Shown here: in pieces, positions 10,390 to 22,478 of the stretch
How positions within the stretch are numbered: position 1 is the first letter of the stretch
How the letters are laid out: each line of letters opens with the position of its first letter
Assembly (NCBI RefSeq): GCF_003573695.1
Contig: NC_039362.1
Span: 11,290,489 to 11,354,488, forward strand
Source: Papaver somniferum
Lineage: Eukaryota; Streptophyta; Magnoliopsida; Ranunculales; Papaveraceae
Length of the DNA stretch: 64,000 nt
Direction of reading: 5' to 3'
Made by a program: the position numbers and the translations under genes
Notes under the pieces: generated by a model
The model's database searches: none
Seen by the model: the letters and a program-made list of their open reading frames with translations, nothing else
What the model was told of the DNA's origin: nothing

Positions 10390-11192
10390 TTGCAAAATAG
10401 CTGTGATATCCACGCAGTACTCTATTTCAGAACATCATCAATACAGAATGCAAAACTCAACAAAGCCATGGAGTCGTACAATAAAACGATGAAAATGCTC
10501 ACATTAGCATCTACGAAAATGGTAATTCTTAACTCTTACCTCTTTATGTTTCCACTAACAGTAGTGAAGGTATAAGAGAGTTAACACTTCAAAACTTGGT
10601 CGTTTATTTAAACCTGTAAAAAACGAGCAAAACTTTATTATTTTGAAGTTGAAACCTGATTTTCATAAAATCATGAATATTTCTACTGTGTGAACATTCA
10701 CCATGGAATTATGAAACCTGAAACATTATTTCATCATAATAATTGATTACTTCTAATAACTACTCAAAACTCAAGTTTAATTTTTAAAGAAAATAATATA
10801 TATATTTACATATATATATGAAAAAACGAGATTTACTCACTAAATAAAAAAAAAACTTTTCCTTCGTATTATCGTACGTCTTCGAAACGAGGGTTTATTT
10901 CGATTTTGTGAAAGCTCACATGTTTTAAGATAAAGTTTTGGTTCTCATGAAAGCTCATAAACAAAATTTTATCACTGGACACAGGTATATATATATATAT
11001 ATAAAAATCTCTCATAAGTCAGCGATTATTACTAGTTTTTTAAAACTAACGATCGAACGAACATACGTTTTTTAAAAACAAGGGTTTTCTACAAAACTCA
11101 CATTCATATATGCACATGTATATAACTTCAGCATGACCAAGGCATGAACAACTCGTAAAGCTCATGAAATCAGCAAAAAAAAAAAAACTTAC
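10390..11192 (-). other. Leader intron of the C1 PMD gene, AT-rich
   Basis: It begins at the strong donor cag|gtaagt (11193/11192) and ends just before the ATG at 10387, with a possible acceptor gcaag at 10389. It contains a (TA)n microsatellite at 10985-11003 and other TA-rich runs near 10797-10818. B2's PMD gene has an intron in the same place. Confidence 0.5.
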
Positions 11193-11344
11193 CTGGTCGG
11201 CGGTCGGAATTTGGCCGGACGGACAATCGACGGCGACTGCCGGCGAATTTTTTTTCCCCTGACGTGAGGAAGATGGAGGGCTGATGAAGATGGTGCTCGG
11301 TCGTGGGAGGTGAAACAAAAAAAAGCATTAATTCCCTTTTATAT
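11193..11344 (-). promoter_or_regulatory. Promoter and 5' leader exon of C1 antisense PMD gene
   Basis: On the minus strand ATATAAAAGG lies at 11344-11335, followed about 25-30 bp downstream by the likely transcript start and a leader exon ending at the consensus donor cag|gtaagt (11193). The arrangement of TATA, short leader exon, intron, then ATG is repeated in B2. The exon contains an open frame (about 11318-11046) that runs into the intron and is probably not coding. Confidence 0.55.
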
Positions 11345-11624
11345 CAATTTTTATTTCTGAAACCTAATTTCACAAGGATTTCCTTTTCGGGTCGGGACCG
11401 TGAATCCTAAATCGATCAAGGTCCCAGCACCGAACCAGCGGTTCAACAATAATTTATGCTCATTAGACAATGATCTATCATACTAATGGGATCTTCGTTC
11501 AAGCCGTGGTCCACTCGCGCAATCGATAATCCGGTAACGTCTTATCTTACGACTAAGTTCAATTACTTATTACGTACATAACTGGAAAATCACCATTCAG
11601 TGCTGACTGAGGAACATGACTGTC

Positions 11625-11646
11625 CCTCACTAAGCAGGGGACTTAA
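11625..11646 (+). promoter_or_regulatory. C1 polypurine-type tract
   Basis: aagcaggggacttaa immediately precedes the LTR start tgtagatgg. The same tract (reverse-complemented at 56790-56808) precedes B2's 3' LTR, and a variant precedes B3's (31113-31130). It ties families B and C together. Confidence 0.7.
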
Positions 11647-14600
11647 TGTAGATGGTGGATTTTCGAAAAAGGTTAAAATCGTAAAACCATAATTGTATGT
11701 ACTCCTGATCCAGCAATCACATGAGTATTGAGACTCGTGTCTCTCGTCGAAAGCATGAAAGATCGTGCCACAAATCTCTGACTCAGAATATTATCTCTTA
11801 GAGTATATGTGGATGTACAGTATCTCAGCTGAGGCAACAACATATCTCATAAATACTGAGCAATTTTAGTAATTACTTATATATAGAATCGAACGATTGG
11901 ACGGCTCCTAAACAACTTGCCTGCTAGTTTAGAGCAATAACGTCTTCAAGATGCAACAATGTTTTCCCTGACTATATAAAAGGAATATGACACTTCAACA
12001 AGCTCATATCTCTCAATTTTCAAATAATTAATGCTCCCAGAAAGCATGCATGCTAGTATAGAGCCATCGATTAATTATTTCTAATCGTACTGAATATTAA
12101 GAAACATTCTACGATGCTTCATAATATTTCGTCACTTCAATTTCGTGGTTCTTCCCAGTAGAATTCGACGGGTTAGTAATAAAAATTTAACATACGGCCA
12201 TCTGAGCTGCTATTGAGTAAGCCCTGGCCAAAATGGTGCAAGTGTACTCAACAATAATGCACTAACGAGCACCTGAATGCATGAACGAGCATTCCAAAAC
12301 ACGAAGAAACGATGAACCTATGCAAAATAGGAAGAAAATGACAAATAATAAAATATTAATCAAGGCACTAGGGGACTGGGCCACCGGACGGGCGGTCGTG
12401 CCGTGGCCAGTCTCACGCCCGATTATATATTTTATCATATTTTTATTATTTTCCTTGATCTCATGAAAATCCTTTCATTTGAGAAAATATCTTTCGTTTC
12501 ATGAAAACTCCTTAAATTCATGATGAAAAATAATATAAAATTAGGGAAACTCATGGGACCAGGCCCTAGCCGGCCGGTCACGCATTCCCTTTATTTTATT
12601 ATTATTATTTTTTATGTTTCCCTCATCTCTTGGAAACTCCTTGATTTCAACAAACTCCTTGATTTTATGGTGTTTCCCTAAAATCATAATAATACTATAA
12701 AATTAGAAGAAGTTCCTTGGGACCGGGCTTTGTGGCCGGCCGGCCATGCCTCGGCCATAGCCGGTCCCACACTTCATGATTCCTTATTTTATTATTATTA
12801 TTTCCATCACCTCATGGAGATTCCTTAATTTTATGAAACTCCTCAGTTTCATGGTATTTTCTTCAAATCAAGGAAATTATGAAAATTACATAAAATTAGG
12901 AAAGGTGTCACGGGACCGTCGTCCCAGCCAGCCGTCCATGCCCTAGCCGTGGCCGGTCCCGCACCTTGTAATTCCCCATTTTATTAATTAATATTTCCAT
13001 CATCTCATGGAAATTCCTTAATTTTATGAAACTCCTCAGTTTCATGGTATTTCCTTCAAATCAAGGAAATTATGAAAAATTACATAAAATTAGGAAAGGT
13101 GTCACGAGACCGTAGTCCCAGCCGGCCAGTCATGCCCTAGACGTGGCCGGTCCCGCACATTGCAATTCCTTATTTTATTGTTAATATTTCCATCATCTCA
13201 TGGAGATTCCTCAGTTTCCGTAAAACCCTGATTTCTTCATATTTTCTCGAATAATTGCTCAAATGCATATCAGAAAATATCAAAATTCTCAGGACTGAGG
13301 GACAGACACTATAGTGATGAGAGCATCATACCTTGACCGACCAAGGCTGGCTCTTTGGCTTACAAGAGGTCGGTCCCACCTATTTCCATCATTTGACCTA
13401 ATTTGTTCACATTAGGTTCAAACCCTTCAAAACAACTTGGAACTTCGTCAAACGATCGTCAGACGGTCCCATGAACAACCAAGGCCGGTTCCATTACCCC
13501 TTGGTCGGTCCTTCACCTTTTTATAATTTATTAGGTTTTATCACCTAAGGTTCCGACGAACATTATTTTTAATGAATGGTTAAACCAGCATTTAATCATC
13601 CTTTCACCAACTGGTCTTCAAGAGACTTTGGTATTTTGCTCACTTGAGCATCTGGGAATTACATGGTCGATTCATCATCCCATGTAACCGGTCCCTCATT
13701 CATTTCATGAATGATTTTCAATAAGTCATCAATTAATCAACAATTCAACAATTAATCAAAATTTGGGTTTCGAATCCAAGGTTCATAATTCCAGATTCAA
13801 ACACTAATAATTTTACGATGATCCCATGGTCAGCACTCTAACTAATTATACTCGGTTTGGTTGCCAGTATCTAAATTAATTTTTTTTGTTCCTGCTACCA
13901 ATACTTCATCAAATAAGCAACATTTGCCCAGACGAGCAATATTTGCTCAGACTAAGGAATATTGTTTCAACTATCCATATTCAACAATTCATCAAGCGAG
14001 CAACATTTGCTCAGATGAGCAACATATGCTCACATCAAGGAATATTGGTTCAACTATCAAATATTCAACGATTCTCATCGAATAAGCAATATTTGTTCAC
14101 TTTAGCTATCAACATTTATTTGAGAATTATACCTCTGTCTCAACAGACACGTTCAATTCATGAGTCTCAGAACATTTGCAAATCACGTTCAACTCAACAA
14201 TACATGGAATCATCGTCCCACGAAGTCAGCAACTGACTAACTAAAACCACGAGACATCAATCGTGTCACATGGGGGATATTAACTAGGGTTTTGGTCTGG
14301 CGGTCTACGACACGTGTGTTCATACACATGATGAGGATGTGAGCAAGTCGTGCAATCAGTTGGAGGAGTTAGGAAAGTAGTGGATGGAAAATCAACCAAG
14401 TCTCTGCATGATGAGCAACTGCTTTTGACACGATTTCCCACTTCCCCACTCTTTGACTCCAGCAACTGTTACACTTCATGGGATCAAGGTGTTTACAATT
14501 CCAGCAATATAAAAGGTCTCTGAATCATGATTGAAAAAGACAATAATTTCTCGACAAAACATTCATACAGACAATCTTTCGTCTACACGAACTCATCATA

Positions 14601-14937
14601 TGATCAATCACTCTCAACTGAGTAAATTCAATCATTCAGAACTTTCTTTCGCATAATACATAACACACCTACAATCTCGATCACCATTGATCTCACACAT
14701 TTCTCAGCTTCCCTCCTACAGATCAACCCATCCTCTCTTGTGACCTAATTTACTCTGGAACGGCCATTGTCTTGGTTTAGGTCGGAGTACTAAAGATTGA
14801 TCTCTCTAATTCAAAGAACTCCCTTCTTGCAGTGCATCTATGTGAGGTTAAACATTTCGCTCGGTTCAAGGAGTCTCGTCTGAACCGTCGTCTCCTCAGT
14901 TCCGTAAAAACCCGCAAATCGTTTTTCCCCATCTACA
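11647..14937 (+). repeat. C1 3' LTR (3.29 kb)
   Basis: Starts TGTAGATGGTGG and ends CCATCTACA, giving 9-bp terminal inverted repeats. A TATA box (aatataaaagg) is at 14506-14516. The segment near 14750-14870 (gaacggccattgtcttgg, then actcccttcttgcagtgca) matches the corresponding segment of family B LTRs. A second, minus-strand copy is the solo LTR C2 (33776-37436). Short plus-strand frames inside (e.g. 13861-14236) are Gln/Ser/Asn-rich low-complexity and unlikely to be genes. Confidence 0.85.
12365..13170 (+). repeat. About 165-195 bp GC/AT alternating tandem repeats in C1 LTR
   Basis: Five degenerate units, anchored by gggaccg...ccggtccc-type GC-rich blocks near 12371, 12555, 12720, 12912 and 13106. 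They are separated by AT-rich stretches containing ttttattattatt and catggaaattcctta. The solo LTR C2 has six comparable blocks (near 35528, 35727, 35930, 36108, 36315, 36505), which accounts for part of its extra length. Confidence 0.75.
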
Positions 14938-17438
14938 GTATTGCATGTCGCACGCTGTAAACCACTAGACTAATACCCTGATGAGTATCCCCCAGTTTGT
15001 GACATGTTTGATGTCTCGAGTGTTTTCGTGGAAAACATGTAGCACTTTGCTACGTGTGGCAAGTTAAAATCAAGAGACTTACCTCAGGAAAATAGCATGT
15101 GATGTTTTGGTGTATGCAAGTGGCACTAAAACAGTTAGCATACAAGTACGCATACTGTGCATACTCGTGCATGTGATGTTTTGGTATATGCCGGTGGCAC
15201 TGCGTCATGGATGGTCACCTAAAACTTGCCACAAGCCTGCCAACTTGGTGGAGAACTTGGATGGCTGAAATTGCATATCATGATAAAGGGTACCCATTGA
15301 TTATGGCCACGTTCTGTTGGCGCCTGATGTAGCCATGACGGCTATTTTGGCATATTGGTGTTAGACCCAAATATGGCTCCGACAATATTGGCCCTATTGT
15401 TACATCAAACTTTAAGGCCTTAGGAGAATTACCTGACTTATTTGCGTGGAAACTTTAGCTAAATTAGGGTTTGGCATATCGAAACCCTAATTAGCGTGTG
15501 TGGCATGGCCACAGCACGACGATGTCTTATGCAATTGACGCCATGGCAACATTAAAGGAATTATGGCATGCCACAATAGGAAAATAACCATAGGTGCAAG
15601 GATGGCCACGGGTGATTATAGAATGACGTCATTTTTAGGGTTTTGCGGGTCCCACATGGCTCATGGCATGTTATAGGGCCAAAGTGGCGTAATTGGGCCA
15701 CGACTGGAAATTAGGGTTAGGACTAACGCCACTAAGGCAAGCCGTGTATGGAATACCCTAATTGGAATATGTTATTGCGCTTGGCCATGAACGGAGTGGG
15801 TTAGCACATTGTCCCGCTATTTATGGTAAGTTTCCACGTTCGGCATGTTTCTGTAGAAAAGTGGCGCATTCGGCATGTTTGGCATGCCAATTAGCGTATT
15901 GGCGTAAATTTTGGAAAGTCAATTTGGCATTGTGACCATCTGGCGCAACTTTGACTTTTTTAGTACTGTGGCAGGTTTAGAGCGACCTGATTGGTCGATT
16001 AAAAGAGGGGCCGGCCAAATGCGGGCGTGGCCACACTTCTGGTGTGTGTGTGTGGCAAGTTTAGAGTGACCTGATTGGTCGATGGGAAGGGGTACGACAA
16101 GCAACATGGGGCCGACCTCATTCTAAATGCGTGTGGCGCATTTAGAGCGACCTGATTGGTCGATGGAAAGGGGGCCGACAAGCAAGGGCGTGGCCACACT
16201 TCCAGTGCACCATGGATGATTTAAAGCGACCTGATTGGTCGATGAAAAGGGGGCCGGAGAGCAGCATGGGTCCGGTATCATTCTAAATGCGTGTGGAGCA
16301 TTTAGAGTGACCTGATTGGTCGACGGAAAGGGCGCCGACAAGCAAGGGCGTGGACATACTTCCAGTGCACCGTGGAGGATTTAAAGCGACCTGATTGGTC
16401 GATGGAAAGGGGGACGACAAGCAGCATGTAGCTGGCCTCATTCTAAATGAGTGTGGCGCATTTAGAGCGACCTGATTGGTCGATGGAAAGGGGGCCGGCA
16501 AGCAAGGGCGTGGCCACAATTTCAGTGCACAGTGGAAGATTTAAAGCAACCTGATTGGTCGATGGAAAGGGGGCCGACAAGCAGCATCGGGACATCCTCA
16601 TTCTAAATGCTTGTGGCGCATTTAGAGCGACCTGATTGGTTGATGGAAAAGGGGCCTGCAAGCAAGGGCGTGGCCACACTTCCAGTGCACCTTGGAGGAT
16701 TTAAAGCGGACTGATTGGTCGATGGGAAATAGGGCCGGTTGGGCAGCATCGGGTGTGTCCACTTTCAAGTGGCGTCGGATGGCCTATGGAATGGCCACAC
16801 CTTCGTTTGTTGCTTCCCCTATTCCGCGGCTCCTTTAATTTCTTGTTTTCTGATTTTAGGTAGGATTTTGCACCTACTGATCCGCGACGGATCAATTGCT
16901 TGGTTGCTTAAGCGTAATTTTGACCAACGAGGTCTAAATACTGCACAGGGCACAAAACCCTAATTTTGCAAATTAGTCGGGTTCATGAGTTTTTTGTGAG
17001 TTATCACAAAATTAATTGGATCTTATGTGCTGACTCAAAATTCCTTATTTACAGAGTGCAGTGTGCTTTTTGTCTGAGCGTTTTGTGCAAGGGCCTTAAC
17101 TTTGGTACTTGGAAATTCGTGCTTCTCTGCTGCGAGTGAACACAAATCCGTCATGCCATACAGATATTAAGGGTTCTGCCGGGGAACATAGCACAGTAAA
17201 AGTACTCAGTGAGTCTTATATTAATAAGTAATATAGGCAAGGCGCCGAAATTTACAGAGTGTCTGGGATTGTTGCTACATGCACAAGTCTGGATAAATTT
17301 CATGTAAATATATTGAACGACTCAATAAATATGCCAGTGGAGAGGTTGAAACTCATGGCTTCGTTTCCTTGCAGAGTGACGTCACATCAGATGCAAGGTT
17401 TTACAATTTTAACCCTAAGCTAAAAACCACCATCAACA
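14938..17438 (-). repeat. B1 LTR fragment
   Basis: Minus-strand family B LTR, 5' tip at 17438 (ccatcaaca), running left to where C1 interrupts it at gtgta/gtatt. Words near the break (gcacgctgtaaacc, atgtctcgagtgttttc) match B2's LTR at 46999-47080. No polypurine tract follows 17438; instead gag of S2 follows, so this is the outer (5') end of a minus-strand element or a solo LTR. Confidence 0.8.
15986..16740. repeat. 160-bp dimeric tandem array in B1 LTR
   Basis: cctgattggtcgat recurs at 15986, 16070, 16151, 16230, 16311, 16390, 16471, 16550, 16631 and (as actgattggtcgat) 16710. Spacing alternates 81 and 79 bp after the first step. So the true unit is about 160 bp made of two different halves, one with gtgtggcgcatttagag, the other with gtgcac...gatttaaag. 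Minus-strand frames here are repeat artefacts. Confidence 0.9.
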
Positions 17439-17773
17439 CCTTCGAATACAGTTTCTAAGATGTCCCAAGCATTTTTAGAACGAGGGAACGTAGTCAGATG
17501 GTGCTAAAGATCTGGGGTAATGGCATGTATGATAGCATTTAAGGCGTCAAAATTTTGTTTTGCAGCGAGAATCTCGTCGGTCTCCTATCTACCAATATCT
17601 TTTGCAGCGGTTACACAGTCTATTGTAAATTGGAGGATTATAGCCATTAACATCATAAACTCATGATTGAAAATCTCGTGCTTGGAGAAAGGAACGCATG
17701 GAAAATTTCCACCATAATTAATTCGATCCATCGAAGACTTGCGGTACGTTATAGAGATATCACTTCTGTTCAT
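17439..17773 (-). pseudogene. S2 gag N-terminal part (UBN2 type), truncated
   Basis: On the minus strand the frame starts at 17773 (MNRSDISITY), about 50 bp after the primer site. It runs through AAKQNFDALNAIIHAITPDL and then KNAWDILETVFE, the classic core of copia UBN2 gag proteins, which coat the element's RNA in cytoplasmic particles. Stops interrupt it (after AKDIGR at 17585, and after ITPDL). B1's LTR cuts it right after LETVFE at 17438, so the rest of S2's gag-pol would lie left of B1, outside this window. S2 is the only Sirevirus-like copy here with a recognisable UBN2 gag. Confidence 0.75.
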
Positions 17774-17825
17774 AGAGTCAGATTGCTAAAAACACAGACT
17801 TATGAGGTTTTTAACGTGTTTGCCT

Positions 17826-17837
17826 GCTCAGATACCA
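17826..17837 (-). other. S2 primer-binding site
   Basis: The minus strand reads TGGTATCTGAGC, one mismatch from the initiator-Met site, two bases from the LTR end. Confidence 0.85.
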
Positions 17838-17839
17838 AT

Positions 17840-20367
17840 TGAAAACGCGGGGGTCTAACAACCGCACCCAATATTTCGTTAGGAAATATGTATAGACTAA
17901 CTCCAATATAATTCCAAGAGAATCAATTAGACAGTCAAACTCAATCAAGGAAAATATATCCAAGAGTTATATCTATGTTTCTCAATGTAATCATCAAATC
18001 AAACAAATAGGACTCCGTGAGCCTGATTATTATGAGAAACAACTTGAAAGGTACCAAAGACCAATGTTCAAGTGTCAATCAATTTCAATCAACAACCAAA
18101 GGTTGGATTTACCAATTGATTGAACTATGCACAACCTGTGATATTTCAATTATATAAACAAATATAATGCGGAAAAGAAATAACACAGACACCATAAGTC
18201 TTGTTAACAAGGAAACCGCAAATGCAGAAAAACCCCGGGACCTAGTCCAGATTTGAACACCACATTGTATTAAGACGCTACAGACTCTAGCATACTACAA
18301 GTTAACTTAGGACTGAAATGTAGTTGAGCCCTAACCAATCTCACACTGATCAAGGTACAGTCGTGTTCCTTACGTCTGTGAATCCCAACAGGAATCTACG
18401 CACTTGATTACCTTTGATGATCTCACCCACAACTAAGAGTTGCTACGACCCAAAGTCGAAGACTTTATAAACAAATCTGTCTCCCACAGAAAAGTCTATT
18501 ATGATAGATAAATCTGTCTCCCAAAGAAAAACCTAAGAAGTTTTTGTTCCGTTTTTTGATAAATCAAAATGAACAGGAACTAATTAATAATCCGGTCTTA
18601 TATTCCCGAAGAATATCCTAGAAATATAAATCACCTCACAATAAGTTAACTATATGGTAGTAAAACAAGTTATTGTGGAATCATAAAGAATGAGACGAAG
18701 AGCTTTGTGATTAATTTTTATATCTTACCTATCGGAGTTAAATCTCGATCAAATTTTAGAGAAGATAGTACTCAATACGATAGAACAAGTAAGATCAGAA
18801 CATGCTACAGAGAAAATAATTGGGTATGGCTCCAGAATCCCAATGAAGTCTTTAAGTCGTTAACCTATAATGGTTTTAGAAAAAACCTAGGTTAAAGGAG
18901 AATCAAATCTAGTCACAACTAGTATCACACATGAGGTGTGGGGATTAGGTTTTCCAGTTGCTAGAGTTATCCCTTATATAGTCCTCAAATCAGGGTTTGA
19001 TAGCTTTAAAACAAAGCAATCAATATTCACCGTTAGATGAAATCCTGATTTAAGATTCAAGCTAAGTTTGCTTAAAACCAAAAAAATATCAATCCACCGT
19101 TAGATGGTCTTAGCTTGTTACACACAAATGAAATATACCTTCATTTATATATGGGTAACCATACCTAAACGTGTATATTGAGTTGGCTCAATAACGGTTA
19201 ACCAAAGTTAGCCGCATGAATACTTTTGTATTAACCTCATTCATCTTAACACTTCTAGATCAAATGATAATCAAATGAATCTAATTATGTTACTCATAGA
19301 GTTGTTCAATTGTTTATATTCTCATAGAAGTATACAAGACACAATTGAAGAAAAATCGGATTTGATTCACATGAATCAATTCATGAACGTTTAGCCACGG
19401 TTTGCAAAGATTGAATTCCTTAATATATATATGTATTTTTTCATGAGTATGAAATCATACTTAACCGATTTTATAACTTAACCACATAAGTTTGCAAACG
19501 GGTACGCAAATTTAAGTTCCGGACTTCGATCTTTTCTGACAGTACGCAAACGGGTATATGTCGTTCCGGACCGAACTAAGGTGAAACAGTTGCAAACGGG
19601 TAAGCAAACTTGGTTCCAGGACTTTAACAGTTAAAACTGTTCGCATACGGGTATGCATACTTGGTTCCCGGACCTGAATCATTCTTACAACAGTTTGCAT
19701 ACTGGTATGTATAATGTGTTATATCCAGATAATGGTTAGTTGTTCTAAACTCCCATTTAAATCATTGAAACATCCTTGGAAGACGACAATAGATGTATCA
19801 CACAAACCATTATCTTATAAGTAATTTTTCAAGTGCTCGAATGATTAATACGAAACTTTCCGAGTCGACATCAAATGACCGTCTCACACAATCATGTAAG
19901 ATGTTTCAAGGCATTTTTCACATGATCATATTTTGACTCATTATTTAGTTTCCAACAAATAAATTATTTCCAACTAAACTCGTCAAGTATAATGATGAAC
20001 GTAGTTAAAGCAATATAAGCGAGTTAAACTCAGCTCGAAATATGAAATGTGTATAATGTAAAAGTCTATATAGATGTATGACTTTGTATCAATAGGATAT
20101 AGAATAGAACATACTTCTGAGTGATAGATGATTTCAAGTCACCACACACCTTTTATTGATGAAATTCCTCCAAGCTCCCCTTAGTAGATCTTTGTCTCCA
20201 ATCGATGAACGCCATGAAGTCTAAAACGCGCTCAACTACACATTATATCCTAATCCGAGACATAACTAAGTATACTAGAAATCAATACTTATAGTTTTGA
20301 CACCTAAACTGGACAAACAAGCTTGAGATAGCGATGCTTGCGAGTTCGACCGAGCAGTGCTCTAACA
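17840..20367 (-). repeat. S2 5' LTR
   Basis: 2528 bp, from tgaaaacgcggggg (left, LTR 3' end) to gagcagtgctctaaca (right, LTR 5' tip). The conserved ggactaggtcccgggg block lies near 18185-18245 and the TATA at 18972-18982 (minus). It encodes nothing recognisable. The right flank gacgg would be one copy of its target duplication. Confidence 0.85.
19480..19740 (-). repeat. GCATACGGGTATGCATAC-type repeats in S2 U3
   Basis: Repeated near-palindromic words (gtacgcaaacgggta, gcatacgggtatgcatac, tactggtatg) with ttccgga spacers. S3's LTR carries the same set near 22920-23170. S1 and S4 have AGTCCGCGAAC repeats at this position instead, so the LTRs fall into two promoter types. Confidence 0.7.
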
Positions 20368-22030
20368 GACGGCTCCACCAGAATCATCACGAATGAAGTT
20401 TGCCTACCTCTTAGGATAGTTTGCAAGAAATCCAAACTCAAGTATTTATAGATCAAGGTTGTTTGGACAACATGGAAATTCCAACACCGAAAATATTTTC
20501 AACATATTCATTAAAGTACCTAATTTCGGTTTTTCTTATTTCCAATAAATGTTAACCAATATTTTCGAAATCTCTCTTAGAAAATTTCTATTATTAGTGT
20601 ATCACATTAACTAATAATATTTTCAGAGTATCTGAACCTAATAGTTGTGAATCTGATAGTTTACTTGTTTTAACGGAAGAGCATTTGTCACAAACTCAAC
20701 ATATCTTTTCTTAAAAGATTATTGGAGTAGTTACCAAATAGCTTTGTTCTTTTATTGTTTGGAAGATGATCAAAAGAAGTTGAGTGCTTAAAACTTTACA
20801 TCGGTAAAGAAACTCAAGATAGTGATGTCTGTCTTGGGATTCACGTGCATTGGACAGATGGTTGTAGGCGCTTGGATACTTAGGAAACTAAGTAACTAGG
20901 GGTAAATTACTTGGTCTCAACTATAAAAGTTGGATTTTTTATTTGTATAGTGGCTTAATTATAAGAATATTCAAAACTGGACTAGGTCCCGAGGGTTTTC
21001 TGCATTCATAGTTTCCTCGTTAACAAAATATTGTTGTGTGATTTACTTTTACATTTTGCAATTATAATTATTTCATTAATTATTAAAAGTAAATACCCTA
21101 GTACGTTAATCCAAGACACTTGATTGTGATCCTATAGTATATCGGTTTTATATTTTAACTATTATCAAGTGTATACCTTGTTGTCGTATTGTCTCGACTT
21201 TTTTCATAGACAACCACACTTGGTATAGGACTTATAGGTTGAACCGAAAAGATTGTGGTGTACTTGGGTGCCCTCGTCATTTCAACTCTAATAACAAGAG
21301 AAGGATTTTCTTGGACATTAACAAACTTGTCAGTTACGAATAAAGTAGATTTGTATCCCAATATTTTTCTCTCTTCTCGCCTGTTCCGAACAAATAAGTT
21401 AAAAATAACGATCTTAGTGTTAGAGGCACAAAGATACAAATTTTTTGTGAGAAAAATAATCATCGACAAAAACTATTTTATGGGCCAGTTATGAACAACG
21501 AGAGCAATTAATCCGATATGATTTAACATAAGAATTATATCTTCCCTAGCCATATATGGATGTAGAGATTAAAGTTCACCTCTTATTTCCTGGAGGTTAT
21601 GTAATCTAGGAGGAAAGCAGATTCCTAAAAAGCATCTTATGGAATCCTGTAGCAGTACATTCACAAAAATGTAATTGTTGAGCAATTCTCAAAATTGTTT
21701 ACTCCTTTTTTTCAAGAGTTATAAGAGATTAACATATAAGAAAATATGAGACTCTAATCACCAGAAATATGATCGCAAAGAGAAAATATCACAAAATTGT
21801 TTTTACCTTCACTAAACACTAGTTTATTAAGGCAGGTATACTAGGTAGAAGATTATCAAAACTACATGTTTCATAGAACACATTTTGAAGAATGAAGTAC
21901 ACAATCATAAATCACAAATTCAGATGTCGAGGATAAGAAAAATAATTTCCTCACTGGAAATCAAGCTTAGTTACCCAGCAAATATAGATAAAATTAAGGG
22001 AAAGGTTAATGAAAAAGATAAAATTTTGGA
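20368..22030. other. Copia debris: divergent LTR-like region, no gene
   Basis: AT-rich flank of S2. At 20977-21029 it contains, on the plus strand, the ggactaggtccc...tttcctcgttaac block of the Sirevirus-like LTRs, followed by sequence of LTR 3'-part character to about 21200. The rest (20368-20960, 21200-22030) is unassigned. Short open stretches (e.g. 21155-21469) show no similarity I recognise. Confidence 0.4.
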
Positions 22031-22120
22031 TTAATGAACTAAAAAAACACCAATAGCTTTCTGAAGGTCCTAAAACGTTCGAGTATCTAAAGGTTTGGTG
22101 AGAATGTTAGCCAATTGTCC
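22031..22120 (-). pseudogene. Copia pol C-terminal remnant (RNase H end)
   Basis: The minus strand reads GQLANILTKPLDTRTF, a stop codon, then DLQKAIGVFLVH and TAA at 22033-22031. This is the conserved end of Ty1/copia pol, following RNase H. Upstream coding is lost at the LINE tail around 22150-22180. The sequence left of the stop would be its 3' untranslated region, but no LTR could be assigned. Confidence 0.7.
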
Positions 22121-22179
22121 TCATGAATGGATCCATCCAGGAGAATAATTTTTTTTCCTTTGCCAAAATTCAAAAATAA

Positions 22180-22478
22180 ATTATTTTTTTTTCTTTTCTG
22201 AATGAATAAGGTTATATTAAAAAGAAAATAATCCTAGCCAAAGCCAAGTAATACAAAAGAACCAAATCCCAGTCACGAATACTGCCTTAAAAAGATGGAC
22301 AGAGTTCTATAACCTGTACTAAGACAACAAACACCGGGAAAAAATAAATACACTGAAATCGGACAGAAAGATCACCCTGCGGAAAAACAAACACCACCCT
22401 GTAGCACAAATGCAAAATACCCAGACTGTAGGAAAAAATCCAAGACTGCAGGCTAAATAAAACACAACTTCATGCTTG
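22180..22478 (-). mobile_element. LINE 3'-end fragment, 5' truncated
   Basis: On the minus strand the sequence ends ...aatataaccttattcattcagaaaag followed by an A-rich tail (the T-run at 22182-22196), the usual tail of plant L1-type LINEs. It joins S3's LTR near 22478 without further LINE sequence, as expected for 5' truncation. No RT motif is present in this short piece. A gene 3' end is the alternative. Confidence 0.5.

Larger units (their letters stand above)
6626..14937 (+). mobile_element. C1: non-autonomous gypsy-like element with antisense PMD gene
   Basis: The 3' LTR (11647-14937) is directly preceded by a polypurine-type tract (aagcaggggacttaa), so this is the 3' half of a plus-strand element. 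Its 5' LTR is not visible; S1 intervenes on the left. The internal region has no gag or pol. It has one multi-exon PMD gene on the opposite strand, with promoter toward the 3' LTR. LTR tips and polypurine tract resemble family B, so the families are related. The right flank (gtattgcatgtcgcacgctg) is B1 LTR sequence, so C1 inserted into B1. Confidence 0.75.

Noticed and set aside
11046..11318. 90-codon minus-strand frame at the C1 antisense promoter
   Set aside because: Crosses the consensus donor at 11193 and lies in the leader; low complexity and no homology.
15919..16679. Series of 60-80 codon minus-strand frames (FPSTNQVALN-type repeats)
   Set aside because: They follow the 160-bp array, shift frame from unit to unit and lie inside an LTR; repeat artefacts.
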